Positions 1 through 8,653 of a stretch of DNA of 64,000 nt are shown here, piece by piece; position 1 is the stretch's first letter, and each line of letters opens with the position of its first letter. The stretch is from the NCBI RefSeq assembly GCF_021532655.1, contig NZ_JAKGAS010000004.1, positions 186,001 to 250,000 of the forward strand, given 5' to 3'. The notes beneath the pieces are model-generated. The model searched no databases and was not told the DNA's origin. It saw only the letters and a list, made by a program, of their open reading frames with translations. This stretch comes from Paraglaciecola algarum (GTDB lineage Bacteria; Pseudomonadota; Gammaproteobacteria; Enterobacterales; Alteromonadaceae). The position numbers and the translations under genes are program-made.

Positions 1-934
1 TTTTACTCAATAATTCATTTTGATCAAGTTTGCCAGTAACACATTCCAATACATCTTGTTGATTAAATACGTAAACCTTATCATGAGTTTGAAAAGTACT
101 ATCATCGTCTGCTTGCATAAAATCAGATAACACAAAGGATATGTTTTCATTTTCTGGTAAGCTTTTAAATCCAGCACCATAACGACACAGTACCTTACCT
201 ACTTTTTCTTCAAATAAAGCTAACGACTGGCTGTATATTTTATTTTTAGCTGCTTGGCGTTTAGCCAGTTCTTTTTTATATTCACTGGTCATTTCCAGCT
301 TATATTCTTTTAATTCTTCGGTTTTTTTAGCTAATTTCTCTACCTTTTTATCTAACTTAGCTAATTCTTCAGTAATCTCTTTACGACTTTCATTATCCGT
401 ACTCCGCTTTTGAAAATCTAAGTCGCGGCGCGCACGTTCTACCTCTCTTTTTTGCCAAGCAAGCTCTCTTTCTTGTTCTGCGATTTCACGTATTCTGTCT
501 TGGGAATCTTCTACATAATCATCGTCACGCCCCATATAAGACTTTACCATTCTTTCAATTTCGCCTTCATTAATATCAATCTCTATATGATTTTCAGAAT
601 CATGGAAGACTTTAGGTACCGCAGGAGTATTAGGTATTTGACTCAATATGCCCCCTAAATCCAGACCAAAAAAGTGTCCTCTATGGCGCCCTGTATCAAT
701 ATTAAATACTACTCCTTGCCCAGCCAAATAGGTGGCTGCATCAGCTCTAAATTGGATATTACTGGCATCATTACGTTGCTTAAGTGTGGCCTGCAGAATA
801 TTCAACATTATGCTGACTTCTTCTCTAATTTCAGCAATATCCTGCTTGCCTTGGCTAGCTTTAGCTTGCAAAGGTGCAATAAATAAACAACCAACAGCTA
901 ATGCAACACAGGCTTTTTTTACGAATTTATTCAT
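1..934 (-). CDS. Secreted coiled-coil protein, 3' end cut by the window edge
   Basis: An open frame starts at an ATG (complement of 932-934) and runs off the left edge with no stop, giving at least 311 residues. The N-terminus is a signal peptide (about residues 1-25, ending near APLQAKA). Residues about 140-230 are very rich in Glu, Lys, Arg and Gln and should form a long coiled coil. Two cysteines lie in the C-terminal part. I recognise no enzyme family. It follows the sigma/anti-sigma pair by 13 bp on the same strand, so it is probably the third gene of that operon and may be the envelope component that the sigma system monitors; that role is inference. Confidence 0.8.
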   Translation of the reverse strand, partial: MNKFVKKACVALAVGCLFIAPLQAKASQGKQDIAEIREEVSIMLNILQATLKQRNDASNIQFRADAATYLAGQGVVFNIDTGRHRGHFFGLDLGGILSQIPNTPAVPKVFHDSENHIEIDINEGEIERMVKSYMGRDDDYVEDSQDRIREIAEQERELAWQKREVERARRDLDFQKRSTDNESRKEITEELAKLDKKVEKLAKKTEELKEYKLEMTSEYKKELAKRQAAKNKIYSQSLALFEEKVGKVLCRYGAGFKSLPENENISFVLSDFMQADDDSTFQTHDKVYVFNQQDVLECVTGKLDQNELLSK

Positions 935-947
935 GGGTGTACCTCTA

Positions 948-1676
948 TTATTTAATATTGCCAACACTCAATGGTTCGGGTGTGGCATAAATATCTTGTT
1001 GTAATTTATTAAGTTGACGGGCATAAAAATTTTGATCATCACTACGCTGTTCATTCACATATTTTATTAACTCAGCAAAATCTTCACGTCTCTCTTGGCG
1101 ACTTGCAGTTAATAAATACTCGGTCAATTGAGTGCTGGTATCTAATTGCTGCTGCTGCATAGACAAAGCATATTCATTCAATACTTGCTGCTGATGGTTG
1201 GTATATTCAGCTAACTTACTCGCTACCAAACGATCAATTTCTTGCATATTGGTTTGATTAGACAAACTCACTGCCATCGCTCCATCTTTAACCTTGATGT
1301 TTACTCCTGTGAGTACCATTACCACGGCAAATACAGACATAGCTAAAGACAAACTAGGTAAACCCTGCCACTGCCACCATTTAGGCTTTTCTGTTTGAGT
1401 AAAACTTGCTGCCCGATCCCAGTTAGGAACAGCGCTATCCTGATATGAATTAGCCTGCATATTCAAAACATTGGCCGTTTCTACTTGTTGTGAGAAACTC
1501 AAGTCAGAAATACATCTTTGTTCAAATTCTTGCCTTTGTTTTTCGTTCAGGTCATCATCCAACCACAATCCGAGTAAGGTCTCATTGCTAACATCATTAC
1601 TTTCGCCATTACTCATTTCAGAGTTATTTGGGGGACTCTTCTCGGGGTTTGCTAATTTAGAATTAGGCATATTCAA
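948..1676 (-). CDS. Membrane-anchored anti-sigma factor
   Basis: A 242-residue protein with a cytoplasmic N-terminal half (acidic segment LLGLWLDDDLNEKQRQEFEQ near residues 35-54, typical of small zinc-less anti-sigma N-termini), one transmembrane helix at about residues 107-127, and a periplasmic C-terminal half rich in Gln and predicted to be helical. The start codon overlaps the end of the ECF sigma gene by 14 bp, a usual arrangement for a sigma factor and its inhibitor. It should hold the sigma factor at the inner membrane until an envelope signal releases it. The family is assigned from architecture and position rather than a diagnostic motif. Confidence 0.75.
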   Translation of the reverse strand: MNMPNSKLANPEKSPPNNSEMSNGESNDVSNETLLGLWLDDDLNEKQRQEFEQRCISDLSFSQQVETANVLNMQANSYQDSAVPNWDRAASFTQTEKPKWWQWQGLPSLSLAMSVFAVVMVLTGVNIKVKDGAMAVSLSNQTNMQEIDRLVASKLAEYTNHQQQVLNEYALSMQQQQLDTSTQLTEYLLTASRQERREDFAELIKYVNEQRSDDQNFYARQLNKLQQDIYATPEPLSVGNIK

Positions 1677-2205
1677 CCTCCATTAAAATTTTCAACTTAT
1701 CTAAGGCAACATATAAACGGGATTTAGCCGTGTTCACAGAAGTTCCCATTTGGTGAGCAATTTCTTCAAAAGTAAATTGTCCAAAAAACTTCAACTCAAC
1801 CACTGACTTTTGGGCTAAAGGCAATTGCTGCATTGCCACAATCAATTGTTTGTTTTCTTGAGCTGTACTGAGGTTTTCATCAACACTAGGATTGGCACAC
1901 ACCAGCTCAGGTTCATCTTCTAAACCTTGCATGGGTCTTTTTCGACGATAAAACTCAATACAACGAAAATGTGCGATACGGAATAACCAACTCCTAAAAC
2001 TCCCATCACTTCTAAAGCTTGCTAAATTTCGAAACACCGAAATAAACACTTCTTGCATTAAATCAAGGGCATCTTCATTTTTGCCCGTCATACGCATGCC
2101 ATAGTTATATATTTGTTTTTCGTATCGTTTAAGCAGATCTAACCAAGCTTTTTTATTGCCCTGCAATGCTTTTACAATTAGCTGTTCATCGCTTTTTTCA
2201 AACAC
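1663..2205 (-). CDS. ECF RNA polymerase sigma factor (sigma-70 family, RpoE-like)
   Basis: A 180-residue protein with the two ECF domains. Region 2 spans about residues 20-90 (DLMQEVFISVFRNLASF, then FRSWLFRIAHFRCIEFYRRK for -10 recognition). Region 4 spans about 120-172 (LPLAQKSVVELKFFGQFTFE, then the helix-turn-helix EIAHQMGTSVNTAKSRL). It directs RNA polymerase to a small regulon and probably autoregulates. It is translationally overlapped with the anti-sigma gene downstream. A short perfect hairpin (ACTTAG TAG CTAAGT, about 2232-2246) sits just upstream. Its target promoters are not identifiable here. Confidence 0.92.
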   Translation of the reverse strand: MFEKSDEQLIVKALQGNKKAWLDLLKRYEKQIYNYGMRMTGKNEDALDLMQEVFISVFRNLASFRSDGSFRSWLFRIAHFRCIEFYRRKRPMQGLEDEPELVCANPSVDENLSTAQENKQLIVAMQQLPLAQKSVVELKFFGQFTFEEIAHQMGTSVNTAKSRLYVALDKLKILMEVEYA

Positions 2206-2307
2206 TGCTTAAAAATTCCTAATTAAATAATACTTAGTAGCTAAGTCGAAGCTTGGTTAAAAATAGTTTGTTTATTTTTAAATTAATTAAAAAAAGTTTT
2301 CTTCCAC

Positions 2308-3219
2308 TTATTTTGCAAAGGTAGGGATGGGTGTAAGAGGAGCAAAAAGTTCAGCTAAATATCGAAATAACCTAACCCGAGTGGTACCGTTTCGCCACAC
2401 TAGACCTATCTCTCTATAAGCGGATGCTTCAGATGGCAAAGATTGTAAAGCCGTAGCCGACAATATCTGACTTTGAATAGCCAGCTCTGGCATAAAAGTA
2501 AAACCCAATTTACTGTCAGCGAGTTGAATAAGGGTATACAAACTGCTGGCAGCTAAGGAACTTATTTGTTCAGAATGCTGTAACCCACATGCACTTACCG
2601 CATGGCCCGTCATACAATGTTCTTGATGTAATAAAAAGATACTTTGTTTAGGTAATGACGACATTTCTAAGGGAGTAGGTAATGATTTTAATAAATCACT
2701 ATGGGCTATTAAGTGAAAAGGGTCATGGCCTATTACCAGTTGTTTACAGCCGGGGGTGGCCATAGGGAGAGCTAAAATCAATAGATCAACAGCTCCTTCG
2801 TTTAATTGGGTCAATAAATTTGCAGTTGTGTCTTCTTGTAATTCTAAATGCACTTTAGGTAGATGAGTGGACACTTGTTTTATCATGCCAGCAAACATAA
2901 AAGGGGCAATAGTGGGGATCACCCCTATTTTCAATTTGCCTCCTTGCCAGTCACCGGCACTTTGGGCAAAATCCACAAATTCATGAGCTTCGGCTAATAA
3001 GGCTTTACTGCGTACAACTAATTCTATGCCAAGTGGAGTAAACACAAAGGTTTTATGCTCACGTTCAAGTAGCTGAGCACCAAATTGCTCTTCGATATTT
3101 TGTATGGCAGTACTAAGGGTTGATTGACTAACATGACAGTGTTGAGCCGCTTTAACGAAATGTTGTTCTTGATATAAAGCAACTAAATAGTGTAAATGTT
3201 TTAAATTGGGTAATTTCAT
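2308..3219 (-). CDS. oxyR: Hydrogen-peroxide sensor OxyR, LysR family regulator
   Basis: A 303-residue LysR-type regulator. The N-terminal winged helix-turn-helix covers residues 1-60 (FVKAAQHCHVSQSTLSTAIQ) and the effector domain about 90-300. The effector domain holds two cysteines exactly nine residues apart in EHCMTGHAVSACG (about Cys202 and Cys211), matching the redox pair Cys199/Cys208 of E. coli OxyR. It should sense H2O2 by disulfide formation and switch on catalase and peroxidase genes. A longer frame opens at a TTG (3225), but the ATG at 3219 matches the family start. No Shine-Dalgarno is visible, because an intrinsic terminator ends just before the start codon. No catalase or ahp gene lies beside it in this window. 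Confidence 0.88.
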   Translation of the reverse strand: MKLPNLKHLHYLVALYQEQHFVKAAQHCHVSQSTLSTAIQNIEEQFGAQLLEREHKTFVFTPLGIELVVRSKALLAEAHEFVDFAQSAGDWQGGKLKIGVIPTIAPFMFAGMIKQVSTHLPKVHLELQEDTTANLLTQLNEGAVDLLILALPMATPGCKQLVIGHDPFHLIAHSDLLKSLPTPLEMSSLPKQSIFLLHQEHCMTGHAVSACGLQHSEQISSLAASSLYTLIQLADSKLGFTFMPELAIQSQILSATALQSLPSEASAYREIGLVWRNGTTRVRLFRYLAELFAPLTPIPTFAK

Positions 3220-3227
3220 AAGCAATA

Positions 3228-3267
3228 AAAAAAGCGATTAAGACTTACACCTTAAATCGCTTTTTTT
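3228..3267 (-). terminator. Intrinsic terminator between the chemoreceptor and oxyR
   Basis: Read on the minus strand, a near-perfect stem (arms AAGCGATTTAAG and CTTAATCGCTT, loop about 8 nt) is followed by seven T. It ends the chemoreceptor transcript. Its U-tract stops about 8 nt before the oxyR ATG, which is unusually close. A-runs on the other side would let it work in both directions. Confidence 0.8.
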
Positions 3268-3336
3268 AATTAGTACAGGTTTTAATTAGTATAGTATTTT
3301 TTAAAGAAAAACTGACTGCACTATTGTTTCAGTTTA

Positions 3337-4974
3337 CTATTGTTTCAGTTTAAAACGTTGGGTTGCTTGATTAATGTTATCTAACACTTTAACTAGCATA
3401 GACGATGCCTCGCCCATACTTTCAGCACTATTTTGTGAAGCAATACTTAATTTTGAAATTTCACTCAAGCCATGATTAACCGTAGCACTTTGACCATTCT
3501 GTTTGCTCACAGCCTCATCAACTTGAGCATTTAATTTGGCAATTTCACCAAACACTTGAGCAAAATTCTGCATAAACTGTTGAGACTGTTTAATCTGCTC
3601 AACACTCGTAGTTGCTTTATCTTTACCCTCAGTCATAGCGTTTACGGCTGAGTCTGCGGCTTGCTGTAATTTATGAATATTGCGAGATATTTGTTCTGTA
3701 GACTCCTGAGTTTTAGTTGCTAAGCTGCGTACTTCGTCTGCTACAACAGCAAAACCTCGCCCTGATTCACCCGCTCTTGCCGCTTCAATAGCTGCATTTA
3801 AGGCTAATAAGTTTGTTTGTTCGGCAATGCCATTAATCACACTCACCACACTGCCGATATCATCTGAATCTTGCTTCAAATTCACAATAATTTCAGACGC
3901 CGAGTGGGTTGCATCCAACATACTTTGGCTGGTTTGCACGTTTTCTTCAAACATCTTTAAACCACTACTTGTTTGCTCAGAAGAACTATTAACAAACTCA
4001 TTAGCCTGAGCAACTGAAATAACGATAGACTCGCCTAAACTGGCCATGTCACTCATATTACCTGAGACAGATGTGGTGGTTTCGACTTGCTTACCAACAC
4101 TCTGTTTGACGTTTTCAAAAGCATCAAACAACTTAATAGATAGTTCACGTAATTGAGTTAACTCAGAAATAATTTCACCTATCATGTGACTTAAATCATT
4201 TTGAATTCTGCGAAAGTTTGTAGCCAATTGGCCAACTTGGTCATTACTTTTAACATCAATGTTACTACTAAAGTCACCTTCAGCAATCAAGCTTGATGCA
4301 CCGGTCACCTTGTTCAAAGGATCAAGAATACTTTTAGTAATAAACCAATATAATCCAATCGAACTGATGACAATTGATAACAATAATAAAACTGTGGTAA
4401 AGGTTGTGGCAAAAGCCGAGTTTTCTGCGATGGACGCTTTGAGTTTCATAACAGCATTATCAATTTTATCTACCGCATCAGTTAACCGCTTACTGGGCTC
4501 TCGGTCGATCCCTGATACCGCTTTATCACCTACTGCAATATCAAAATTTGCATCCACAAAAGCTTGATAACCAGTACGGTAAGCTTCAACCATAGGTGGG
4601 TAACTCTCAGCAAATGCAGCTAAATCATTGTATCCAGGACTAGATTTATCTAAGTGACTTAGGAGTTGTTTGTAATTGGCTTTTATTTTATCCGCTCGGG
4701 CATTAAATCGGCCCCAATACTTTTCCCTTTGTTCGAGGTCTTTCCCTCTAATTAAGGTGTTTTTCCACTCCTGCACCTGAATTTTAAAATCAACATTTAA
4801 AGCCGCTAACTCAGATGCATAACTAATATCCGTTTCTACAGCATTGGCATATTCATCAATCACACCTGATAATGAACGTATGCCAAATCCTACGGAAGCT
4901 ATTATCAAAAGTAACGCTACACCAAATAATGCGAAGAGTTTGGCACGTAGGTTACTAGAAATAAAATCAAACAT
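3337..4974 (-). CDS. Methyl-accepting chemotaxis protein
   Basis: A 545-residue transmembrane chemoreceptor. TM1 is at about 11-32. A periplasmic helical sensor (33-188) looks like a four-helix-bundle ligand domain. TM2 is at about 190-212, HAMP at 213-265, and a long cytoplasmic coiled coil follows. The kinase-control tip carries the conserved hairpin ([20 protein letters not shown], then [18 protein letters not shown]). It should signal through CheW/CheA, none of which are in this window. There is no C-terminal CheR-tethering pentapeptide; the protein ends QRFKLKQ. The ligand cannot be read from sequence. Confidence 0.93.
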   Translation of the reverse strand: MFDFISSNLRAKLFALFGVALLLIIASVGFGIRSLSGVIDEYANAVETDISYASELAALNVDFKIQVQEWKNTLIRGKDLEQREKYWGRFNARADKIKANYKQLLSHLDKSSPGYNDLAAFAESYPPMVEAYRTGYQAFVDANFDIAVGDKAVSGIDREPSKRLTDAVDKIDNAVMKLKASIAENSAFATTFTTVLLLLSIVISSIGLYWFITKSILDPLNKVTGASSLIAEGDFSSNIDVKSNDQVGQLATNFRRIQNDLSHMIGEIISELTQLRELSIKLFDAFENVKQSVGKQVETTTSVSGNMSDMASLGESIVISVAQANEFVNSSSEQTSSGLKMFEENVQTSQSMLDATHSASEIIVNLKQDSDDIGSVVSVINGIAEQTNLLALNAAIEAARAGESGRGFAVVADEVRSLATKTQESTEQISRNIHKLQQAADSAVNAMTEGKDKATTSVEQIKQSQQFMQNFAQVFGEIAKLNAQVDEAVSKQNGQSATVNHGLSEISKLSIASQNSAESMGEASSMLVKVLDNINQATQRFKLKQ

Positions 4975-5056
4975 TTATCATTCCTTTTACTGCATTTTAA
5001 TACAATAATTAAAGCTATTAATGTCGTAATCGGCAAGGTTAACCAAAACTAAATGA

Positions 5057-5090
5057 CAAAAAAACCATTAGGGAAGAACTCCTTAATGGC
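5057..5090 (-). terminator. Intrinsic terminator of the porin gene
   Basis: On the minus strand CCATTAAGGA pairs with TCCCTAATGG (one mismatch) around a short loop, followed by a run of T. It lies about 35 bp after the porin stop codon. Confidence 0.65.
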
Positions 5091-5122
5091 TTTATAAAAT
5101 TTGGCGTGATAACTAATAGGGA

Positions 5123-6034
5123 TTAGAATTTATGTTCGAGCCCTAACGCTAACCAAGATTGATCTTCACTTTGCTCCAAACTTCTCGATGTATAAAAAGC
5201 GAAGGCTTTGGTAGCTTTTCCTAATTTGTAATCGGCACCTAAACTAAAACTATTGTCGTCTTCTAGGCTTTGATATTGAGCTTTTAATTTCCACGCATTT
5301 ATTGAGTATTGAGAACTTAACGCAAGGCCAGAGTCACTGTCTCCGGTAGCCACGCTCTCTTGAGTATGAGCCACAACACCAAGCACCCAAGAGCCAAGCT
5401 TTGTTTGGGCAACAACTCGCTGTACATCATAGCCTTTCACATCAGAATCCATGGCAACACCAGCAAACCAGTTAGATTTTTTTAACTTTTTGTCACCATA
5501 ATAAACACCGCTAGTTAAACTATCTTCACCTTCTTTGCTGTCTTCAACTGCGTAATTTAGCTCTACCGTAAAACCTTGTATTGAAGGACTATAATAACTT
5601 ACTGAATCGCTTAACCTGTTTTCACCCTTCCATAGCCCTTTAAAGTCAGCTTCGTAATTATTCATGGCATCTACCGGGGCAGTAAGACTCTTTAAAGCAC
5701 TATCTTTACGGCCTATAATCACAGTACCAAAATCACCTTTCAAACCCAAATATTGCTCACGAGATGTAATATTATCGCTTCCTGAAGCATCGGTTAAATC
5801 AACCCCCCATTCCACTTGATAAAAAACATTCAACCCATTGTCTAAATCCATATCACCTTTAGCGCCAAACCGTGAGGCATTACTTTTTAGCTCTGAAAAG
5901 CTGCCTTGGCCGTCGTCGGTCATTTGAGCAGATATATTAACTTTACCGTAAACCTGGATTGGGCCGGCTAGTGCTGAAAAAGATGACAAGCTAGTAACAG
6001 TGCATATTGCAATTAAAGATGGAGTTAGTTTCAT
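5123..6034 (-). CDS. Gram-negative outer-membrane porin, probably phosphate-starvation induced
   Basis: A 303-residue protein with a signal peptide cleaved after SALA (about residue 23), then alternating beta-strand sequence starting GPIQVYGKVNISAQ and ending in the C-terminal Phe (GLEHKF) that targets proteins to the Bam complex. The repeated strand motifs (RFGAKGDMDLDNGLNVFYQV, QYLGLKGDFGTVIIGRKDS) are typical of the general trimeric porin family. It should form a diffusion channel for small solutes. A good PhoB-box candidate lies 72 bp upstream, which suggests a PhoE/OprP-like role under phosphate limitation. Ion selectivity cannot be judged. It is monocistronic with its own terminator. 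Confidence 0.88.
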   Translation of the reverse strand: MKLTPSLIAICTVTSLSSFSALAGPIQVYGKVNISAQMTDDGQGSFSELKSNASRFGAKGDMDLDNGLNVFYQVEWGVDLTDASGSDNITSREQYLGLKGDFGTVIIGRKDSALKSLTAPVDAMNNYEADFKGLWKGENRLSDSVSYYSPSIQGFTVELNYAVEDSKEGEDSLTSGVYYGDKKLKKSNWFAGVAMDSDVKGYDVQRVVAQTKLGSWVLGVVAHTQESVATGDSDSGLALSSQYSINAWKLKAQYQSLEDDNSFSLGADYKLGKATKAFAFYTSRSLEQSEDQSWLALGLEHKF

Positions 6035-6105
6035 AATTAAATTAAACCTATTTAAGTTGCATCAACATGGAAAGTATATGCAGCATTTAAGAAATTTGAC
6101 TAATT

Positions 6106-6123
6106 ATGACACTTTTATGTCAC
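6106..6123 (-). promoter_or_regulatory. Candidate PhoB box upstream of the porin
   Basis: On the minus strand the site reads GTGACATAAAAGTGTCAT. Two 7-mers (TGACATA and TGTCATA) start 11 bp apart around an A-rich spacer. It matches the classical 18-bp Pho box CTGTCATAAAACTGTCAC at 14 of 18 positions by eye. It lies 72 bp before the porin start. Confidence 0.6.
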
Positions 6124-6220
6124 TTTTATTATTTATTAGGTATTAAATTTTATAAACAAGTATAAAATTTAGTATTAACTAAGTGTAAGAAACTATAGAA
6201 AATTATCTGAGATATGATTA

Positions 6221-6516
6221 ATACCAATTACAGTAAATAATTGACCACTCAGAGTACATCCAGCGGATTTTGATTGAGGCGCCACTATGCCGTAATGGTT
6301 GTTCCCTTTCAAATAGTGAGAACCGACTCTTTTTAAAAAGAAATGGACAAAACCCGCTGGGGCACTCCTTTCAGGCGAATTTTAAAAGAGCTTACACTGC
6401 GTTCCATAACTTTGAAAGAGCACTAGTTTCTTTTAATAAAGAGCTGTCAGTCATGCGCCTTGTTTAAGCTCTTTTAAACTCTCGCTGAGTGATTAATTAT
6501 TTACTGTAATTGGTAT
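6221..6516. mobile_element. MITE-like element, copy 1 (296 bp)
   Basis: The element is bounded by 32-bp terminal inverted repeats (6221-6252 and 6485-6516, outer ends ATACCAATTACAG and CTGTAATTGGTAT) that differ at only 2 positions. The interior has no transposase. A 65-codon frame at 6270-6467 is repeat sequence, not a convincing gene. A reverse-complement copy of the same length is at 22922-23217, and a solo end is at 41908-41939. Shared internal blocks include CGGATTTTGATTGAGGCG and GGTTGTTCCCTTTCAAATAG. No clear target-site duplication was seen. It sits between the porin's regulatory region and the TonB2 operon terminator. Confidence 0.8.
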
Positions 6517-6547
6517 AATTTTACAGCTGACTGATTGATTTTCAGGT

Positions 6548-6575
6548 ATAAAAAAAGCTACCTTAGGTAGCTTTG
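6548..6575 (-). terminator. Intrinsic terminator of the TonB2 operon
   Basis: AAAGCTACC pairs perfectly with GGTAGCTTT around a 3-nt loop, and on the minus strand it is followed by seven T in total. It lies about 50 bp after the stop codon of the last operon gene. Confidence 0.85.
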
Positions 6576-6622
6576 TTGGAATATTAAATCTTTAGACAAC
6601 TCAAATTTGGGTAAAATGGGAA

Positions 6623-8008
6623 TTAACTACTTACCGAAGCAAAGGTGTCATATTGTTTCATTTCACCCTCTACAAATTTCTTCCACTGAGTGGCCATGCC
6701 ACGGCTACCGTCGTATTCTTGAGCCTTGGCTAGTTCAGTCAACGCATCATTAAAATCACCACGATTAAACTTAGCCATACCTATGACTAGATGGGCCATG
6801 CCTTGATTACGTAACCCACCTTTTTCTAAAGCTTGTTGTGAAGATTCAATGGCTTGTTGCCACTTATCCATGTTTAGGTACATCTGCCCAAGTTGCGCAA
6901 ATAATTCGCCATTTTCAGATAACTTAGCGGCAGCTAACATTACTGGTATGGCTTTTTCAGTTTCTTTAGCAAAATTCCAAGACTGGGCCAAGAAAGACAA
7001 GTTTCTTTCATCTTCAGCCAACTTACCTTGGTCTATGGCTTTTTCCATTAACTCAGCCGCTTTGTAAGGTATTTGATGATAATAATAAAGCTGCGCTAAA
7101 TTAAACATATCAGAACCCGTCATCACAAAACCTTTCTGCTGGGCAATCTCCATGGTCGCTAGCTGTTTATCTTCCATGCCTAACTCACCGTACATACCGG
7201 CTAATTGGATCCAATATTTTGCTGCTTCAAACTTTTTAACTAACTTTAATAAAACATTTTTAACTTGTTCAGGTTGTTTTAGTTCATAGTAAGCAGCCCG
7301 CTGTAGTACATACCACTGCTCTTCTACTTGAAAACCTAAATCAGTAGTTTCAACTTGCTCTATTGCTTCATTAATATAACCAGACGCAGCTGCATAATCT
7401 TGTTTTTGATACATAGCTTGAGCTTTTAATACCAAGTTTTTAGCTGGGATTGCTTTATTCGGATATAAGGCTAGCTGAATTTCTTCCCATTTTTCGGTCT
7501 TCTCAATAGTTTTGTCATAGTTGCCACGCATCATATGTAACTGGGCTAAACTAAACAAAGTAGCTTGCTCAAAAGATTCAGGGATTGGTTGCTGTTGCAC
7601 AACGTTTTCAAAAGCTTCTATTGCTTTGTCATAATTTTCAGCTTCGTAATAAATAAAGCCATAAAAGTTATACATCATGGCCAATTCGTAACTGTTCATC
7701 GAACTGGCTTTGTCTTTTACCGTATCTAATACTTCAAAAGCTTCGGCTTGTTTATCTGCATCGGCTAATCCTTGGGCACGAGATAATTGGTCATAAACTT
7801 TTGAACGTAAAGTCGGTACACGTTTAGTTTTACGTTCTACTTTTGCTGTATCTTCTTCAACGGCATTGACCACAGTCACTTGCATTCCACCAAACACAAG
7901 CCCGGTTATTACCACTGTTTTTGTTAATGAGCTCGCTAATTGTTTAAGCCTTGATTTTGTTAACATGGTATTAGTCACTCTTTTATTAGCCATTTTTTGT
8001 TTGATCAC
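6623..8008 (-). CDS. TPR-repeat protein, last gene of the TonB2 operon
   Basis: A 461-residue protein with an N-terminal hydrophobic signal/anchor (about residues 25-47) followed by tandem tetratricopeptide repeats through the whole chain (for example the FYGFIYYEAENYDKAIEAFE and YLNMDKWQQAIESSQQALEK regions). The longest frame opens at a TTG (8023), but a GTG at 8008 has a GGAGG eight bases upstream (8017-8021), so I choose GTG; an ATG at 7993 is a third option. In Vibrio-type TonB2 clusters a periplasmic TPR protein occupies this slot and is thought to assist the TonB machinery. The gene follows the tonB stop codon by only 4 bp. Confidence 0.85.
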   Translation of the reverse strand: MIKQKMANKRVTNTMLTKSRLKQLASSLTKTVVITGLVFGGMQVTVVNAVEEDTAKVERKTKRVPTLRSKVYDQLSRAQGLADADKQAEAFEVLDTVKDKASSMNSYELAMMYNFYGFIYYEAENYDKAIEAFENVVQQQPIPESFEQATLFSLAQLHMMRGNYDKTIEKTEKWEEIQLALYPNKAIPAKNLVLKAQAMYQKQDYAAASGYINEAIEQVETTDLGFQVEEQWYVLQRAAYYELKQPEQVKNVLLKLVKKFEAAKYWIQLAGMYGELGMEDKQLATMEIAQQKGFVMTGSDMFNLAQLYYYHQIPYKAAELMEKAIDQGKLAEDERNLSFLAQSWNFAKETEKAIPVMLAAAKLSENGELFAQLGQMYLNMDKWQQAIESSQQALEKGGLRNQGMAHLVIGMAKFNRGDFNDALTELAKAQEYDGSRGMATQWKKFVEGEMKQYDTFASVSS

Positions 8009-8012
8009 GGCC

Positions 8013-8645
8013 CTAGCCTCCAATTTCGAATGTCACGCGCACTTCAACACCGGAAACTTCCATGGCTTCGCCATTCACAACGCGTGGTTTATATTTATAT
8101 TTAAGTGTGGCGTCTAACGCCGCTTGCTCAAAAATACCTTCTGGTGATGCTTGTAATACTTTTGGATCTTTTACCGAGCCAAGTTTAGATACGGTAAAAG
8201 TCACATCTACATATCCTTCAATACCTCGCTGCAAGGCACGTCTTGGATAAACAGCGGCAACTCGCACAATTGGCAAATACTCACCATCACCTGAATCTAA
8301 GGCTAATCCACCATCTAAAGACACATCAGCTGCCACATCAGCACCAAAATCCATACCCGCAGTAGCATTATCAGGACTAGGTGAATCCATTTGTGGAGGA
8401 GCCATATCTGGTGGCGGCTCTTTAGGCTTAGGTGGCTTTTTAGGTTTGCGATCTTTTTTCTGTATTGCTTCTTCTTTCTTAACACGTACAAAATCTAAGA
8501 CACTGCCTTTAGGTGCGTCTGTCAGGGCACTGCCACCACTTTGAATTAACGATTGCATTAAGAAAAACAATCCTAAGGTAACAATACCCGCTAGTAGGAT
8601 GGCAATAGTTAGTCTTGATATTGTCTGAGGCATAGTCTTGGACAT
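8013..8645 (-). CDS. tonB2: TonB2-type energy transducer
   Basis: A 210-residue protein with a single N-terminal TM helix (about 11-33), a short Lys/Pro-rich periplasmic spacer (about 63-92, RKPKKPPKPKEPPPD), and a C-terminal TonB domain (about 124-210) with the YPRRALQRGIEGYVDVTFTV motif. It is shorter than E. coli TonB (239 residues), as usual for TonB2. It should transmit proton-motive-force energy from ExbBD to outer-membrane TonB-dependent receptors such as the one at 18425-21094. It lies 8 bp after exbD and 4 bp before the TPR gene. Confidence 0.93.
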   Translation of the reverse strand: MSKTMPQTISRLTIAILLAGIVTLGLFFLMQSLIQSGGSALTDAPKGSVLDFVRVKKEEAIQKKDRKPKKPPKPKEPPPDMAPPQMDSPSPDNATAGMDFGADVAADVSLDGGLALDSGDGEYLPIVRVAAVYPRRALQRGIEGYVDVTFTVSKLGSVKDPKVLQASPEGIFEQAALDATLKYKYKPRVVNGEAMEVSGVEVRVTFEIGG

Positions 8646-8653
8646 AAAGGGAC

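Noticed and set aside
6270..6467. 65-codon frame inside MITE copy 1
   Set aside because: It lies wholly within a repeat whose second copy does not preserve it as a clean gene; there is no credible ribosome site.
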